37,893 nucleotides of DNA from Oscillospiraceae bacterium (GCA_020025575.1 JAHHRW010000015.1:1-37893), one strand, 5' to 3'. Positions 1-7,592 are shown, numbered from the stretch's first letter. Numbers and translations: made by a program. The notes: generated from the sequence alone by a model not told the origin.

Positions 1-50
1 AGAACCTCTTGCAGAATCTGATCCTCTGCGGGAATAAAGGGTGTGTTCAT
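1..50 (-). CDS. 5' end of an unidentified gene (truncated by window edge)
   Basis: Only about 16 codons are inside the window (reads MNTPFIPAEDQILQEV and continues off the edge). The start is supported by an AGGAG ribosome binding site just upstream of the ATG at 48-50 and by a strong promoter further upstream at 88-116. The fragment is too short to assign a family. Confidence 0.6.
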   Translation of the reverse strand, partial: MNTPFIPAEDQILQEV

Positions 51-87
51 GGTGACTCCTCCAATTTATATATTAGTTCTTGCCTAA

Positions 88-116
88 ATTATAGTACAAA
101 TCACCATACTGCGCAA
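88..116 (-). promoter_or_regulatory. Sigma-A type promoter of the truncated gene
   Basis: On the minus strand TTGCGC (111-116) and TATAAT (88-93) are separated by exactly 17 bases. The -10 is a perfect consensus. Transcription would start near 80 and run into the gene whose start codon is at 48-50. Confidence 0.65.
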
Positions 117-148
117 TGTAGTTACAGATTCATGTGGTACATATTTGA

Positions 149-164
149 ATCCTGATTTCAGGAT
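149..164. repeat. Small perfect inverted repeat after the XRE gene
   Basis: ATCCTGA and TCAGGAT flank a 2-base centre, just after the stop of the XRE gene at 172. No clear T-run follows on the minus strand, so it may be a weak terminator or an operator-like palindrome. Confidence 0.3.
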
Positions 165-171
165 ATCCCCG

Positions 172-378
172 TTAGAAATAAAATAGTTCCTCAAATTTCT
201 TATCCAATGCAATACACAGGATCAGTGCCAGCTTTGCCGTTGGGTTAAATTGTCCCGTTTCGATGGAGCTGATGGTATTTCGGGACACGCCCACCATCAG
301 AGCCAGCTGCATCTGGGACAGCTTCTGCTCGGTCCTTGCTTCCTTGATCCGATTTTTCAAAACCAGTTTATCGTCCAT
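172..378 (-). CDS. Small XRE/Cro-family HTH regulator
   Basis: A 68-residue protein that is almost entirely one Cro/C1-type helix-turn-helix domain (residues about 8-62; the recognition segment contains GVSRNTISSIETG). It probably binds DNA as a dimer. The gene is coupled to the upstream membrane-protein gene: the A of that gene's TGA is the A of this ATG (TGATG), and a GGAG site lies 8 bases upstream. Stand-alone HTH proteins of this size paired with small membrane proteins are common in Firmicutes and often repress their own operon. The three palindromes in the shared promoter (717-793) fit that idea. The regulatory role is inferred; the HTH fold is clear. Confidence 0.85.
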   Translation of the reverse strand: MDDKLVLKNRIKEARTEQKLSQMQLALMVGVSRNTISSIETGQFNPTAKLALILCIALDKKFEELFYF

Positions 379-692
379 CAGAACATCTCCATGCAGTATT
401 TACATAAAAAGAGCAACGCCAACAGATAACCTGCCACAGTAGCAATTACGGATATTTTTTCCTTTGTATGAATCGCACCATAAAGGAATCCTGTTGCAAC
501 TCCACACCACAGAATGGACAGGACATCCTCGAGCGGTTCTCTCTGAATCAGCTTAAGCACTATAAAAATGAAACTCATGATAATATAGCCCCATACAGAA
601 AACGCATCCTGATCGGTGCGTCTTTTCTTTTGGCACTCGTCATCATTCATATTCTCCTGCCGGCTTTTGGCCAGAATCTCATTTTTATTCAT
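378..692 (-). CDS. Small membrane protein, DUF6442-like
   Basis: A 104-residue protein with a charged, probably cytoplasmic N-terminal third and three hydrophobic segments in the rest (about residues 33-47, 57-73 and 80-98), so a likely integral membrane protein. The ATG at 690-692 is chosen over an upstream in-frame ATG because a GGAGGG site sits at 701-706 at proper spacing. The downstream XRE gene overlaps its stop codon by one base, so the two are co-transcribed and translationally coupled. It resembles the small membrane partners (DUF6442 type) seen beside XRE regulators. The molecular function is unknown. Confidence 0.7.
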   Translation of the reverse strand: MNKNEILAKSRQENMNDDECQKKRRTDQDAFSVWGYIIMSFIFIVLKLIQREPLEDVLSILWCGVATGFLYGAIHTKEKISVIATVAGYLLALLFLCKYCMEMF

Positions 693-716
693 CGTGCGTT
701 CCCTCCGTTGTTTTTT

Positions 717-793
717 TGCCAAGTTTACTTGGTATTTATATATTAGCATTGCCAAGTGTACTTGTCAATCACTTTTTGCAAAGTTTTCTTGGC
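717..793 (-). promoter_or_regulatory. Promoter with three palindromic operator copies
   Basis: Minus-strand promoter TTGACA (763-768), 17-base spacer, TAATAT (740-745). Three copies of an AAGTNTACTT-type palindrome surround it, centred at about 725.5 (CCAAGTTTACTTGG), 758.5 (CAAGTGTACTTG) and 785.5 (AAGTTTTCTT). One lies downstream of the -10, one overlaps the -35 and spacer, and one is upstream. This layout suggests cooperative repression, most simply autoregulation by the XRE protein encoded at 172-378. The sites and promoter are seen; the identity of the binding protein is inferred. Confidence 0.75.
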
Positions 794-816
794 AAAATTC
801 TGAGGCAACATTTGGA

Positions 817-853
817 CAAAAAGCGGCAGTCAAGCCTTTGCTTGACTGCCGCT
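817..853 (-). terminator. Rho-independent terminator after the dCMP deaminase gene
   Basis: A 13-bp perfect stem (822-834 with 841-853) with a 6-base loop, followed on the minus strand by TTTTTG. It closes the leftward unit that includes the deaminase gene and probably the heat-shock operon. Confidence 0.85.
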
Positions 854-867
854 GATTTTATAATGGA

Positions 868-1359
868 TTACTTGAATTCCTCGGGCACAAAGTCCAGGGT
901 AATTTCCTGAATTGTGGGCTCCAGTCTGCGATAGCGCACGCCGGCCGCATCCAGCATCCGCTTGGATGCCAGTGTTGCCATGGAGTCGGCATACTTGTCC
1001 GATAAGTACACAACATCTTTCACGCCGCTCTGAATGATGGCCTTGGCACACTCATTGCAGGGGAACAGCGCCACATACAGCTTGCTGCCCCGCAAATCAC
1101 GACCATTGGCATTCAGGATGGCATTCAGTTCTGCATGAACCACATAGGGATACTTGGTCTGCTCCCCCACCCGCTCCCAGGGGAACTCGTCGTCCGAACA
1201 GCCCTTGGGCATACCGTTGTAGCCGGTAGAGATGATGATGTTATCCTGCGATACGATGCAGGCACCGACCTGCGTGTTGGGATCTTTGCTCCGACGGGCT
1301 GCCAACATAGCAACACCCATGAAATATTCATCCCAGCTGATATAATCTGCACGCTTCAT
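868..1359 (-). CDS. dCMP/deoxycytidylate deaminase family protein
   Basis: A 163-residue zinc-dependent deaminase, expected to convert dCMP to dUMP for dTTP synthesis. The zinc-site signature is present: HAE at 75-77 (metal-binding His and catalytic Glu) and PCNEC at 100-104 (Cys101, Cys104). The length matches bacterial ComEB/dCMP deaminases. The ATG at 1357-1359 is preferred because GGAGG lies at correct distance; an upstream in-frame start has no such site. The gene lies about 98 bases after dnaJ on the same strand with no obvious terminator between them, so it may be read through from the heat-shock operon. Its own terminator is at 817-853. Confidence 0.88.
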   Translation of the reverse strand: MKRADYISWDEYFMGVAMLAARRSKDPNTQVGACIVSQDNIIISTGYNGMPKGCSDDEFPWERVGEQTKYPYVVHAELNAILNANGRDLRGSKLYVALFPCNECAKAIIQSGVKDVVYLSDKYADSMATLASKRMLDAAGVRYRRLEPTIQEITLDFVPEEFK

Positions 1360-1456
1360 ATGGTTTCCTCCAAAGATAAATTGCGGTTGTTTCACACAAT
1401 GTCCCCAGTCCGGTACACGGCACGCAAGGCTGCCAAAGGTTCCTTAAGAAAGCATT

Positions 1457-2596
1457 TTATTGCTCGAAGAATTCCTTCACGCTGTCAAAGAATTTTTTGA
1501 TTTTCGGTGTGCCGGAGCTGTCCAGACTGTTATCCAGCTGGCGCAGCAGTTCCTTCTGCTCTTTGTTCAGATGGGTTGGGGTCTCTACCACCACCGTCAG
1601 CAGCTGATCACCCCGGCGGTTGCGGTTGCCCACATAGGGAATGCCCTTGTTCGCCAGACGGAAGGTGGTCCCGGTCTGGGTGCCCTCAGGGATGGTATAG
1701 GTCATCTTGCCATCCAAAGTGGGAACCTCGATCTCTGCGCCCAAAGCTGCCTGTGTAAAGGAAATGGGCAGTTCACACAGCACATCTGCGCCGTCACGCT
1801 CAAAGAACTTGTGGCGCTTAATGGAAATCTGCACCAAAAGATCGCCGCTGGGGCCGCCATTGGAGCCAACACAGCCCTCGCCACGGACACGGACCGTCTG
1901 ATCTGCATCCACACCCGCAGGAACCTTGACCTTGATCTTCTGGGTGCGGCGAACCTTGCCCTTGCCCTTACAGGTGTTGCAGGGGGTCTTGATGGTCTTG
2001 CCCTTGCCGCCGCAGACAGGACAGGGCGTCGTAGACTGCATGGTCATGCCCATGAAGTTCTGGGTGGTTCGCACGCTGCCGGTGCCATGACAGTTAGAGC
2101 AGGTATCGATGACACCATCGGCAGAACCGGTGCCATGACAAGCTGCACAGTTTTCAATTCTGGTAGCCGCAACTTCCTTTTCTGCACCGAAGGCAGCCTC
2201 TTCAAAGGTCAGCTCCAGACGGGTGGCCACATTTTCACCCCGACGGGGCGCATTTGCTGTGGAACGCTGTCCACCGCCCCCAAAGATATCCCCAAAAATA
2301 TCTCCAAAGTCTCCAAAACCACCGAATCCACCGCCAAAACCACCGAATCCGGGGTTGAAGTTGGGGTCAACGCCCTGATGGCCGTACTGGTCATAGCGGG
2401 CACGCTTTTCTTCATTGGACAGCACCTCGTATGCTTCGCCGGCCTCCTTAAACTTTGCCTCAGCCTCTTTGTCGCCGGGGTTGCGGTCGGGATGGAACTG
2501 CATGGCCTTCTTACGGTAGGCCTTTTTAATTGCATCGGCACTGGCGTTCTTATCGACACCCAGCACCTCATAATAATCTCGTTTATTCTCAGCCAT
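1457..2596 (-). CDS. dnaJ: Chaperone protein DnaJ (Hsp40)
   Basis: A 379-residue type I DnaJ, the co-chaperone that delivers substrates to DnaK and stimulates its ATPase. Domains in order: J domain (1-70) with HPD at 35-37, Gly/Phe-rich linker (about 78-110), zinc-binding domain with four CxxCxGxG repeats (Cys150/153, 166/169, 192/195, 206/209), then the C-terminal substrate-binding domains. The start at 2594-2596 is chosen over an ATG three codons upstream because a GAGGTGA site fits it and overlaps the upstream candidate. It is the last chaperone gene of the hrcA-grpE-dnaK-dnaJ operon. Confidence 0.97.
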   Translation of the reverse strand: MAENKRDYYEVLGVDKNASADAIKKAYRKKAMQFHPDRNPGDKEAEAKFKEAGEAYEVLSNEEKRARYDQYGHQGVDPNFNPGFGGFGGGFGGFGDFGDIFGDIFGGGGQRSTANAPRRGENVATRLELTFEEAAFGAEKEVAATRIENCAACHGTGSADGVIDTCSNCHGTGSVRTTQNFMGMTMQSTTPCPVCGGKGKTIKTPCNTCKGKGKVRRTQKIKVKVPAGVDADQTVRVRGEGCVGSNGGPSGDLLVQISIKRHKFFERDGADVLCELPISFTQAALGAEIEVPTLDGKMTYTIPEGTQTGTTFRLANKGIPYVGNRNRRGDQLLTVVVETPTHLNKEQKELLRQLDNSLDSSGTPKIKKFFDSVKEFFEQ

Positions 2597-2695
2597 AATT
2601 TTCACCTCACATGGATATCCCCTGCAAACGCCAGATTCCTGTGGAATATCCCCACTTTTAACTGGATTTCAGGCAATTCCTTATACAGACCAACA

Positions 2696-2721
2696 GAGGG
2701 GCGGCAAATCGGCCGCCCCTC
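2696..2721 (-). other. GC-rich hairpin in the dnaK-dnaJ gap
   Basis: A perfect 10-bp stem (2696-2705 with 2712-2721), 6-base loop, right after the dnaK stop. No T-run follows on the minus strand, so it looks more like a partial attenuator or an mRNA-stabilising or processing hairpin than a full terminator. It could set the higher ratio of DnaK to DnaJ. The role is inferred. Confidence 0.6.
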
Positions 2722-2737
2722 ATGATGTTAGGGGTTA

Positions 2738-4555
2738 TTAGTCAACAGTCTCGTAGTCAGCATCTACAACGCCGTCGTCGCCGCCAGCATTGTTTGCACC
2801 GGCATTGGGATCAGCCTGTGCGCCAGCCTGCTGATACAGCTTTTCAGAAACAGCGTAGAATGCCTTCTGAACAGCGTCGGTTGCATCCTTAATGGCCTGC
2901 AGATCGGTGCCCTTGTTGACTTCCTTCAGGTGGTCAACGGCGGACTGGATGGAAGACTTCTCATCAGCAGAAATCTTGTCGCCCAGATCAGCCAGGGTCT
3001 TTTCGGTCTGGTAGATGGTCTGGTCTGCGGTGTTGTGGGTATCGACTTCGTCCTTGCGGGCCTTATCCTCAGCAGCAAACTGCTCAGCTTCCTTAACAGC
3101 CTTGTCAATGTCTTCCTGGCTCAGGTTGGTAGAAGCGGTGATGGAGATGTTCTGCTCCTTGCCGGTACCCAGATCCTTCGCAGAAACCTTTACGATACCG
3201 TTGGCATCGATATCGAAGGTAACCTCAATCTGAGGAATGCCACGGGGAGCGGGTGCAATACCGGACAGCTGGAAACGGCCCAGAGTCTTGTTGTAAGCAG
3301 CCATTTCACGCTCGCCCTGCAGGACATGAACGTCAACAGAGGACTGATTGTCGGATGCAGTGGAGAAGATCTGGCTCTTCTTGGTGGGGATGGTGGTGTT
3401 ACGGTCGATCAGACGGGTAAACACACCGCCCATGGTCTCAATGCCCAGAGACAGGGGGGTAACATCCAGCAGCAGAATGTCCTTCACATCGCCGGTCAGA
3501 ACGCCGCCCTGAATGGCTGCGCCCACAGCAACGCACTCGTCGGGGTTGATGCCCTTGAAACCTTCCTTGCCGGTGATGTTCTTAACGGCATCCTGAACCG
3601 CAGGAATACGGGTGGAGCCGCCAACCAGCAGAACCTTATCCAGCTGACCAGCAGTGAGGCCTGCGTCGCTCATAGCCTGACGGACAGGCTTCATGGTGCG
3701 CTCGATGAGATCAGCGGTCATTTCATTGAACTTTGCACGGGAGATGGTCACATCCAGGTGCTTGGGGCCGGTTGCATCTGCGGTGATATAGGGCAGGTTC
3801 ACATTGGTGGTGGTCATGCCGGACAGCTCGATCTTAGCCTTCTCAGCAGCCTCCTTCAGGCGCTGCATAGCCACGCGGTCAGCAGACAGGTCAATGCCCT
3901 CAGCCTTCTTGAACTCAGCCACCAGATAATCCATGATTCTCTGGTCAAAGTCGTCGCCGCCCAGACGGGTGTCGCCTGCGGTAGCCAGAACTTCGATAAC
4001 GCCGTCGCCGATATCCAGAATGGAAACGTCGAAGGTGCCGCCGCCCAGGTCATAAACCATGATCTTCTGCTCGGATTCCTTGTCCAGGCCATAAGCCAGA
4101 GCAGCTGCGGTGGGCTCGTTGACGATACGCTTGACTTCCAGACCAGCGATCTTACCGGCATCCTTGGTAGCCTGACGCTGGGCGTCGGAGAAGTAAGCAG
4201 GAACGGTGATAACAGCCTCGGTAACCGTGGTACCCAGATAGCTTTCGGCGTCAGCCTTCAGCTTCTGCAGGGTCATAGCGGAAATTTCCTGAGGGGTGTA
4301 GCCCTTGCCGTCGATGGTAACCTTGTAATTCTCACCCATGTGGCGCTTGATGGAAGAGACGGTACGGTCAGCATTGGTAACAGCCTGACGCTTTGCGACC
4401 TGACCAACCATACGCTCGCCGGTCTTGGAGAATGCAACCACAGAGGGAGTGGTGCGTGCGCCTTCTGCATTGGCGATGACAACGGGCTCGCCGCCTTCCA
4501 GAACAGCGACACAGGAATTTGTAGTACCCAGATCGATACCGATAATCTTAGACAT
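2738..4555 (-). CDS. dnaK: Chaperone protein DnaK (Hsp70)
   Basis: A 605-residue Hsp70. The N-terminal nucleotide-binding domain opens with the phosphate-binding segment GIDLGTTNSC and contains VYDLGGGTFDVSI and LVGGSTRIP. The linker and substrate-binding domain begin near DVTPLSLGIE, and the protein ends in a disordered acidic tail closing DADYETVD. It folds nascent and stress-damaged proteins with DnaJ and GrpE. An AGGAGGAAATCACT site precedes the ATG. It lies 39 bases behind grpE. The length is at the short end of the usual range, mainly through a compact C-terminal lid and tail. Confidence 0.98.
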   Translation of the reverse strand: MSKIIGIDLGTTNSCVAVLEGGEPVVIANAEGARTTPSVVAFSKTGERMVGQVAKRQAVTNADRTVSSIKRHMGENYKVTIDGKGYTPQEISAMTLQKLKADAESYLGTTVTEAVITVPAYFSDAQRQATKDAGKIAGLEVKRIVNEPTAAALAYGLDKESEQKIMVYDLGGGTFDVSILDIGDGVIEVLATAGDTRLGGDDFDQRIMDYLVAEFKKAEGIDLSADRVAMQRLKEAAEKAKIELSGMTTTNVNLPYITADATGPKHLDVTISRAKFNEMTADLIERTMKPVRQAMSDAGLTAGQLDKVLLVGGSTRIPAVQDAVKNITGKEGFKGINPDECVAVGAAIQGGVLTGDVKDILLLDVTPLSLGIETMGGVFTRLIDRNTTIPTKKSQIFSTASDNQSSVDVHVLQGEREMAAYNKTLGRFQLSGIAPAPRGIPQIEVTFDIDANGIVKVSAKDLGTGKEQNISITASTNLSQEDIDKAVKEAEQFAAEDKARKDEVDTHNTADQTIYQTEKTLADLGDKISADEKSSIQSAVDHLKEVNKGTDLQAIKDATDAVQKAFYAVSEKLYQQAGAQADPNAGANNAGGDDGVVDADYETVD

Positions 4556-4594
4556 AGTGATTTCCTCCTATATAAATGAAAAGTTTTTACAAAT

Positions 4595-5125
4595 TTAGTT
4601 GGCTACCTGAACCATAGCGAAACGGATTACCTTTTCGCCGGTTTTGAAGCCCTTTTGAAAAACCTGAGTAATGACATTTTCGCCCAGCTCTTCGTTTTCC
4701 GTGTGCATCACAGCATTGTGGAAGTTGGGATCAAATGTCTCCCCCGCTTCTCCAAAAATCTCAACACCCAAATCGGTGAAGATTTTCACAAGACCGTTCA
4801 TGGTCAGCTCCACACCCTTTTTGTATGCAGCATCCTCGGTGGACTGATTCATGGCCCGCTCCAGATTGTCATACACCGGCAGCAGTTTTGCCAGGGTATC
4901 TGCCTTGCCGTTGGTGTAGCTTGCATCCTTTTCCTTCTGGCTGCGCTTGCGGAAGTTATCATACTCAGCAGCAAGACGCAGGAAAGAATCATGCTCTTTT
5001 TCGTATTTTTCCTTATAATCCTCAGTTGCCGTCTGGCAAACCGTTTCTTCCGTTACCGTTTCTTCTGCAGCAGCAGTTTCTTCCGTCTCAACCTCTGCAG
5101 TGGTATTCTTTTCTTTTTCTGACAC
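4595..5125 (-). CDS. grpE: Nucleotide exchange factor GrpE
   Basis: A 176-residue GrpE, which releases ADP from DnaK. The first about 35 residues are Glu/Thr-rich and probably disordered, followed by the long dimerising helix (about 37-95, containing LRLAAEYDNFRKRS) and the C-terminal beta domain (VEIFGEAGETFDPNFHNAV and EKVIRFAMVQVAN). It is packed directly behind hrcA with a two-base gap and before dnaK, the usual Firmicutes order. Expression is expected to follow the CIRCE-controlled promoter. Confidence 0.97.
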   Translation of the reverse strand: MSEKEKNTTAEVETEETAAAEETVTEETVCQTATEDYKEKYEKEHDSFLRLAAEYDNFRKRSQKEKDASYTNGKADTLAKLLPVYDNLERAMNQSTEDAAYKKGVELTMNGLVKIFTDLGVEIFGEAGETFDPNFHNAVMHTENEELGENVITQVFQKGFKTGEKVIRFAMVQVAN

Positions 5126-5127
5126 GT

Positions 5128-6228
5128 TTATGCCTCCTTATGAGATTCTTCGCTCACATCGGTATTTTCATCGCCGCCGGAAGGCAGCTTCAGATTGGAA
5201 TGCTCGGGTTTTGCAAACATATTGCTCAGGCTCTCTGCAAAGTAGCTCAGTCGGGCCGTGACCTTGGCATAATCCATTCTGGTGGGTCCAACCACACCGA
5301 TCACGCCCTGCATGCCTTCGCCAATGTCAAACTTGGTCATAACCACGCTGGTATCCTTCAATTCCTGGGCCACATTCTCAGGGCCGACCAGAACCTTGGT
5401 ACCATTGTCGTTGCTCATAACCGCCGGCAGATTGGAGATCATATCCTCATCCAGCGTGGACAGCACCTTCTGTGCTTTTTCCACATCCCGGTATTCCGGC
5501 TGCCCCAGCAGACGCATATGTCCGGCAACCGAGACATCTGCCTGCTGCTCCTGCCGCAAAGTGGCAGTGGCAAACTCTGTAATAATGGGAACCAGAGAAG
5601 ACGCATTTCCTGCTGAACGCATGACCCGCTGCAACAGATCCGGTGTGAATTTATCCACAGGAATCTCTGTCATGGTGGCATTGACCACCGCGCTTAAAAG
5701 TTTCAAATCATCCTGACTCACATCCACCGGAAGTTTAATCAGCTTATTGGTAACATCCTCATTGCTGAGCATTACCACCAGAATAATACTTCCTTCTCCG
5801 GCAAGTATCAAATCAAAACGCTTGATGGTGCAGCCACCGGGGTGGGATGCAACGGTGATGGCAGGCAAATCTGTTGCCTTGGAAACCATCTTTGCAACCT
5901 GATCCATCAGCTTGTCGATTTTTTGCATTTTTTCTTCTACCGACAGGTTCATGGATCTTGTTTCGTCCATACTCAATCGGTAATCCATCATCAGTTCATC
6001 CACATACAGCCTGTATCCGGCGGTGGATGGGATTCGTCCTGCTGAGGTGTGGGGCTGTTCCAGATAGCCCATGGCGGTCAGATCCGCCATCTCGTTACGG
6101 ATTGTCGCCGATGAATAGTTCATATCCGGCAGAGCGGTGATGGCCTTGGAACCCACGGGCTCTGCTGTGCGAATATACAGGTCAACCACACTGCGCAGGA
6201 CCTTCTTTTTACGATCGGTCAGTTCCAT
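5128..6228 (-). CDS. hrcA: Heat-inducible transcription repressor HrcA
   Basis: A 366-residue HrcA, the CIRCE-binding repressor of class I heat-shock genes. The N-terminal winged-helix region (1-80) includes the conserved YSSATIRNEMADL segment and the AGRIPS motif. The central and C-terminal parts form the GAF-like and dimerisation domains, with VVGPTRMDYAKV near the end. An AAGGAGG site lies 5-6 bases before the ATG. It is the first gene of the operon and its own promoter carries a CIRCE element, so it should autoregulate. HrcA activity generally depends on GroEL availability (family knowledge). Confidence 0.98.
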   Translation of the reverse strand: MELTDRKKKVLRSVVDLYIRTAEPVGSKAITALPDMNYSSATIRNEMADLTAMGYLEQPHTSAGRIPSTAGYRLYVDELMMDYRLSMDETRSMNLSVEEKMQKIDKLMDQVAKMVSKATDLPAITVASHPGGCTIKRFDLILAGEGSIILVVMLSNEDVTNKLIKLPVDVSQDDLKLLSAVVNATMTEIPVDKFTPDLLQRVMRSAGNASSLVPIITEFATATLRQEQQADVSVAGHMRLLGQPEYRDVEKAQKVLSTLDEDMISNLPAVMSNDNGTKVLVGPENVAQELKDTSVVMTKFDIGEGMQGVIGVVGPTRMDYAKVTARLSYFAESLSNMFAKPEHSNLKLPSGGDENTDVSEESHKEA

Positions 6229-6247
6229 GGCATCCTCCTTGGACGTT

Positions 6248-6274
6248 TTAGCACTCCGTACTCTCGAGTGCTAA
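6248..6274 (-). promoter_or_regulatory. CIRCE operator
   Basis: Perfect consensus: TTAGCACTC (6248-6256), 9-base spacer, GAGTGCTAA (6266-6274). It lies between the promoter and the hrcA start and is the binding site of HrcA. Confidence 0.98.
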
Positions 6275-6278
6275 ACAT

Positions 6279-6307
6279 ACTATACAGCCACTACGCCTTA
6301 TTGTCAA
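6279..6307 (-). promoter_or_regulatory. Sigma-A promoter of the hrcA operon
   Basis: Minus strand TTGACA (6302-6307), 17-base spacer, TATAGT (6279-6284). The CIRCE element begins five bases downstream of the -10, so bound HrcA would block initiation. Confidence 0.9.
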
Positions 6308-6364
6308 GAGAAACCTTTATGAATTATTCTTGAACTTTTCACCTGGATCTATCCAAATTTTTTC

Positions 6365-6397
6365 AAAGAAAAAGCCCCGGCATAAACATGCCAGGGA
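6365..6397 (-). terminator. Terminator of the small zinc-ribbon/sigma-like cluster
   Basis: Nine-base-pair stem with one G-T pair (6375-6383 with 6388-6396), loop of 4, followed on the minus strand by CTTTTTCTTT. It follows the sigma-like gene, which ends at 6422. Confidence 0.85.
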
Positions 6398-6421
6398 TAT
6401 ACATTCAATATGTACCTAAAA

Positions 6422-6685
6422 TTAGTATCTAAGACAATGGCGCACCCGGTTTTCCGCCCGGTGCAGCGTTCTGCACACACTGCTTTTGCAGATCCCCCGT
6501 TCCTGCCCGATCTGCGCCATGGTTTTTTGTTGGAAATAGTAAGCAATCAGAATTTCACGCTGTACATCGGTCAGCTCCCGGGCAATCACTTTTTTCAATC
6601 GCTCCAGCTGCACTTCCCGGGGCAGCTGAGGCCCCTCATACCCATCATAAAGTGTATTTCTCACTCCGGTAGTACCCTTTCTCAT
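6422..6685 (-). CDS. Small sigma-70 region-4-like HTH protein
   Basis: An 87-residue protein whose C-terminal half (about 38-85) is a sigma-70 region 4 type helix-turn-helix: LTDVQREILIAYYFQQ, then MAQIGQERGICKSSVCR, then LHRAENRVRHCLRY. No region 2 is present, so it cannot act as a normal sigma factor. It resembles the small ArpU/RinA-like late regulators of phages and similar chromosomal orphans. The ATG at 6683-6685 overlaps the upstream gene by about 41 bases; an alternative GTG start lies at 6664. It is the last gene of a three-gene cluster and is followed by a terminator. The target promoters are unknown. Confidence 0.7.
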   Translation of the reverse strand: MRKGTTGVRNTLYDGYEGPQLPREVQLERLKKVIARELTDVQREILIAYYFQQKTMAQIGQERGICKSSVCRTLHRAENRVRHCLRY

Positions 6686-6878
6686 AATAATGCTCGGTAA
6701 GCTCTGCCAATTCGTTCATCTGGGTCAGCATAGGGGTCAATTCTGCAATTCTGCGTTTGATGTGCCATAACTGCTCCGGGTCTTCCGTCTTGGCCAGCTC
6801 CTGCCGCAGAAGTTTTAATCTGGCCCGCAAAGGCTGAGCCGACTGCCGGTATTCCTGGCTGATCTGTAATAGTGTCAC
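6645..6878 (-). CDS. Small helical protein of unknown function
   Basis: About 77 residues, starting at a GTG that overlaps the TGA of the zinc-ribbon gene by four bases (GTGA), so it is translationally coupled. The sequence is strongly helical and charged with heptad-like spacing (segments QSAQPLRARLKLLRQELA and HIKRRIAELTPMLTQMNELA), which suggests a coiled coil. No family was recognised. It lies between the zinc-ribbon and sigma-like genes and could bridge them. The start is the main uncertainty, because no strong ribosome binding site of its own is present. Confidence 0.55.
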   Translation of the reverse strand: MTLLQISQEYRQSAQPLRARLKLLRQELAKTEDPEQLWHIKRRIAELTPMLTQMNELAELTEHYYEKGYYRSEKYTL

Positions 6879-7003
6879 TGGGAATATCGCTGGCAGTACA
6901 AGCACTGCCCCTCCCGGGCATAAAGCTCTCTGCCGCAGCGGCTGCAAAACGCATGGGGTTTTTGTGCCTGTTCGTCTTCAAACGGCAATAGGTTTTCAGT
7001 CAT
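6875..7003 (-). CDS. Very small zinc-ribbon protein
   Basis: A 42-residue protein containing two CxxC knuckles (FCSRCGRE and QCLYCQRY), the signature of a rubredoxin-like zinc ribbon. The ATG at 7001-7003 has a good GGAGAGG site seven bases upstream. It is the first gene of the cluster with the helical protein and the sigma-like protein. Tiny zinc ribbons can bind nucleic acid or protein; nothing more specific can be said. A divergent XRE gene starts about 190 bases away. Confidence 0.65.
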   Translation of the reverse strand: MTENLLPFEDEQAQKPHAFCSRCGRELYAREGQCLYCQRYSQ

Positions 7004-7194
7004 CTGGCATCCTCTCCTTTGTTTTGTCGAATTATTGTCATATTGGCTCGATTGATTTACCAACTATTTCCAGATTTGACTGTACTACACGAAGTGTGTG
7101 AAAACAATCGGAACGTGTAGGCTGGCAAGATTCCCCTCTTTTTTTATCCAAATAGTGGTATGGTAAAGGCAATCCATACAAAGGAAGTGATTTC

Positions 7195-7536
7195 ATGCTG
7201 GGTGCCAGAATTGCCGCTCTGCGGCGTCAGCGTGGCTGGAGCCAGACGGAACTTGCCCAACAATTAAAAATCAGTGCCAGCGCCATCGGTATGTATGAGC
7301 AGGGTCGCAGGGAGCCTTCCGCCGATACCATCGTCGCCCTTGCCAGCACCTTTGGAGTCTCCACCGACTACCTATTGACCGGACATGCCATGGATGGGAG
7401 AGATTTGGAAATTGCCAATCAGGCGCTGCACGGGTCGCTGTCGTCTGCTCAGGCAATTTTACGCAACCGCACAGAACTTCCCTTTACCAAGCAGGAGTTG
7501 GCCACTCTGTTTGCTGCACTTTTGCTGGATTCTTGA
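7195..7536 (+). CDS. XRE-family HTH regulator
   Basis: A 113-residue regulator. Residues 1-62 form a canonical Cro/C1 helix-turn-helix domain (LRRQRGWSQTELAQQLKIS, then AIGMYEQGRREPS, ending VSTDYLLTG), followed by a helical tail of about 50 residues of unknown function. A GGAAGTGA site precedes the ATG. It is divergent from the zinc-ribbon cluster, and the shared gap contains an ACAC-GAA-GTGT palindrome (7087-7097) that could be an operator. tadA follows 57 bases downstream on the same strand. Confidence 0.88.
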   Translation: MLGARIAALRRQRGWSQTELAQQLKISASAIGMYEQGRREPSADTIVALASTFGVSTDYLLTGHAMDGRDLEIANQALHGSLSSAQAILRNRTELPFTKQELATLFAALLLDS

Positions 7537-7592
7537 CGAAAGGGCGCTTTTCGGGTATTGTATCAGCAGAAAGATACCGGGAGGTTCCCAAA

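Noticed and set aside
1460..2725. Long plus-strand open frame (421 codons) opposite dnaJ
   Set aside because: It lies fully antisense to a clear DnaJ gene, has no ribosome binding site, and its low-complexity, Leu/Gly/Ala-rich product is typical of a mirror frame of a GC-biased gene.
2930..4579. Long plus-strand open frame (549 codons) opposite dnaK
   Set aside because: Antisense to an unmistakable DnaK gene; open only because of codon bias on the other strand.
6682..6981. Minus-strand frame overlapping the zinc-ribbon and helical genes
   Set aside because: It has no ribosome binding site, and its product is compositionally odd, whereas the other frame gives CxxC motifs and a GTGA-coupled start.
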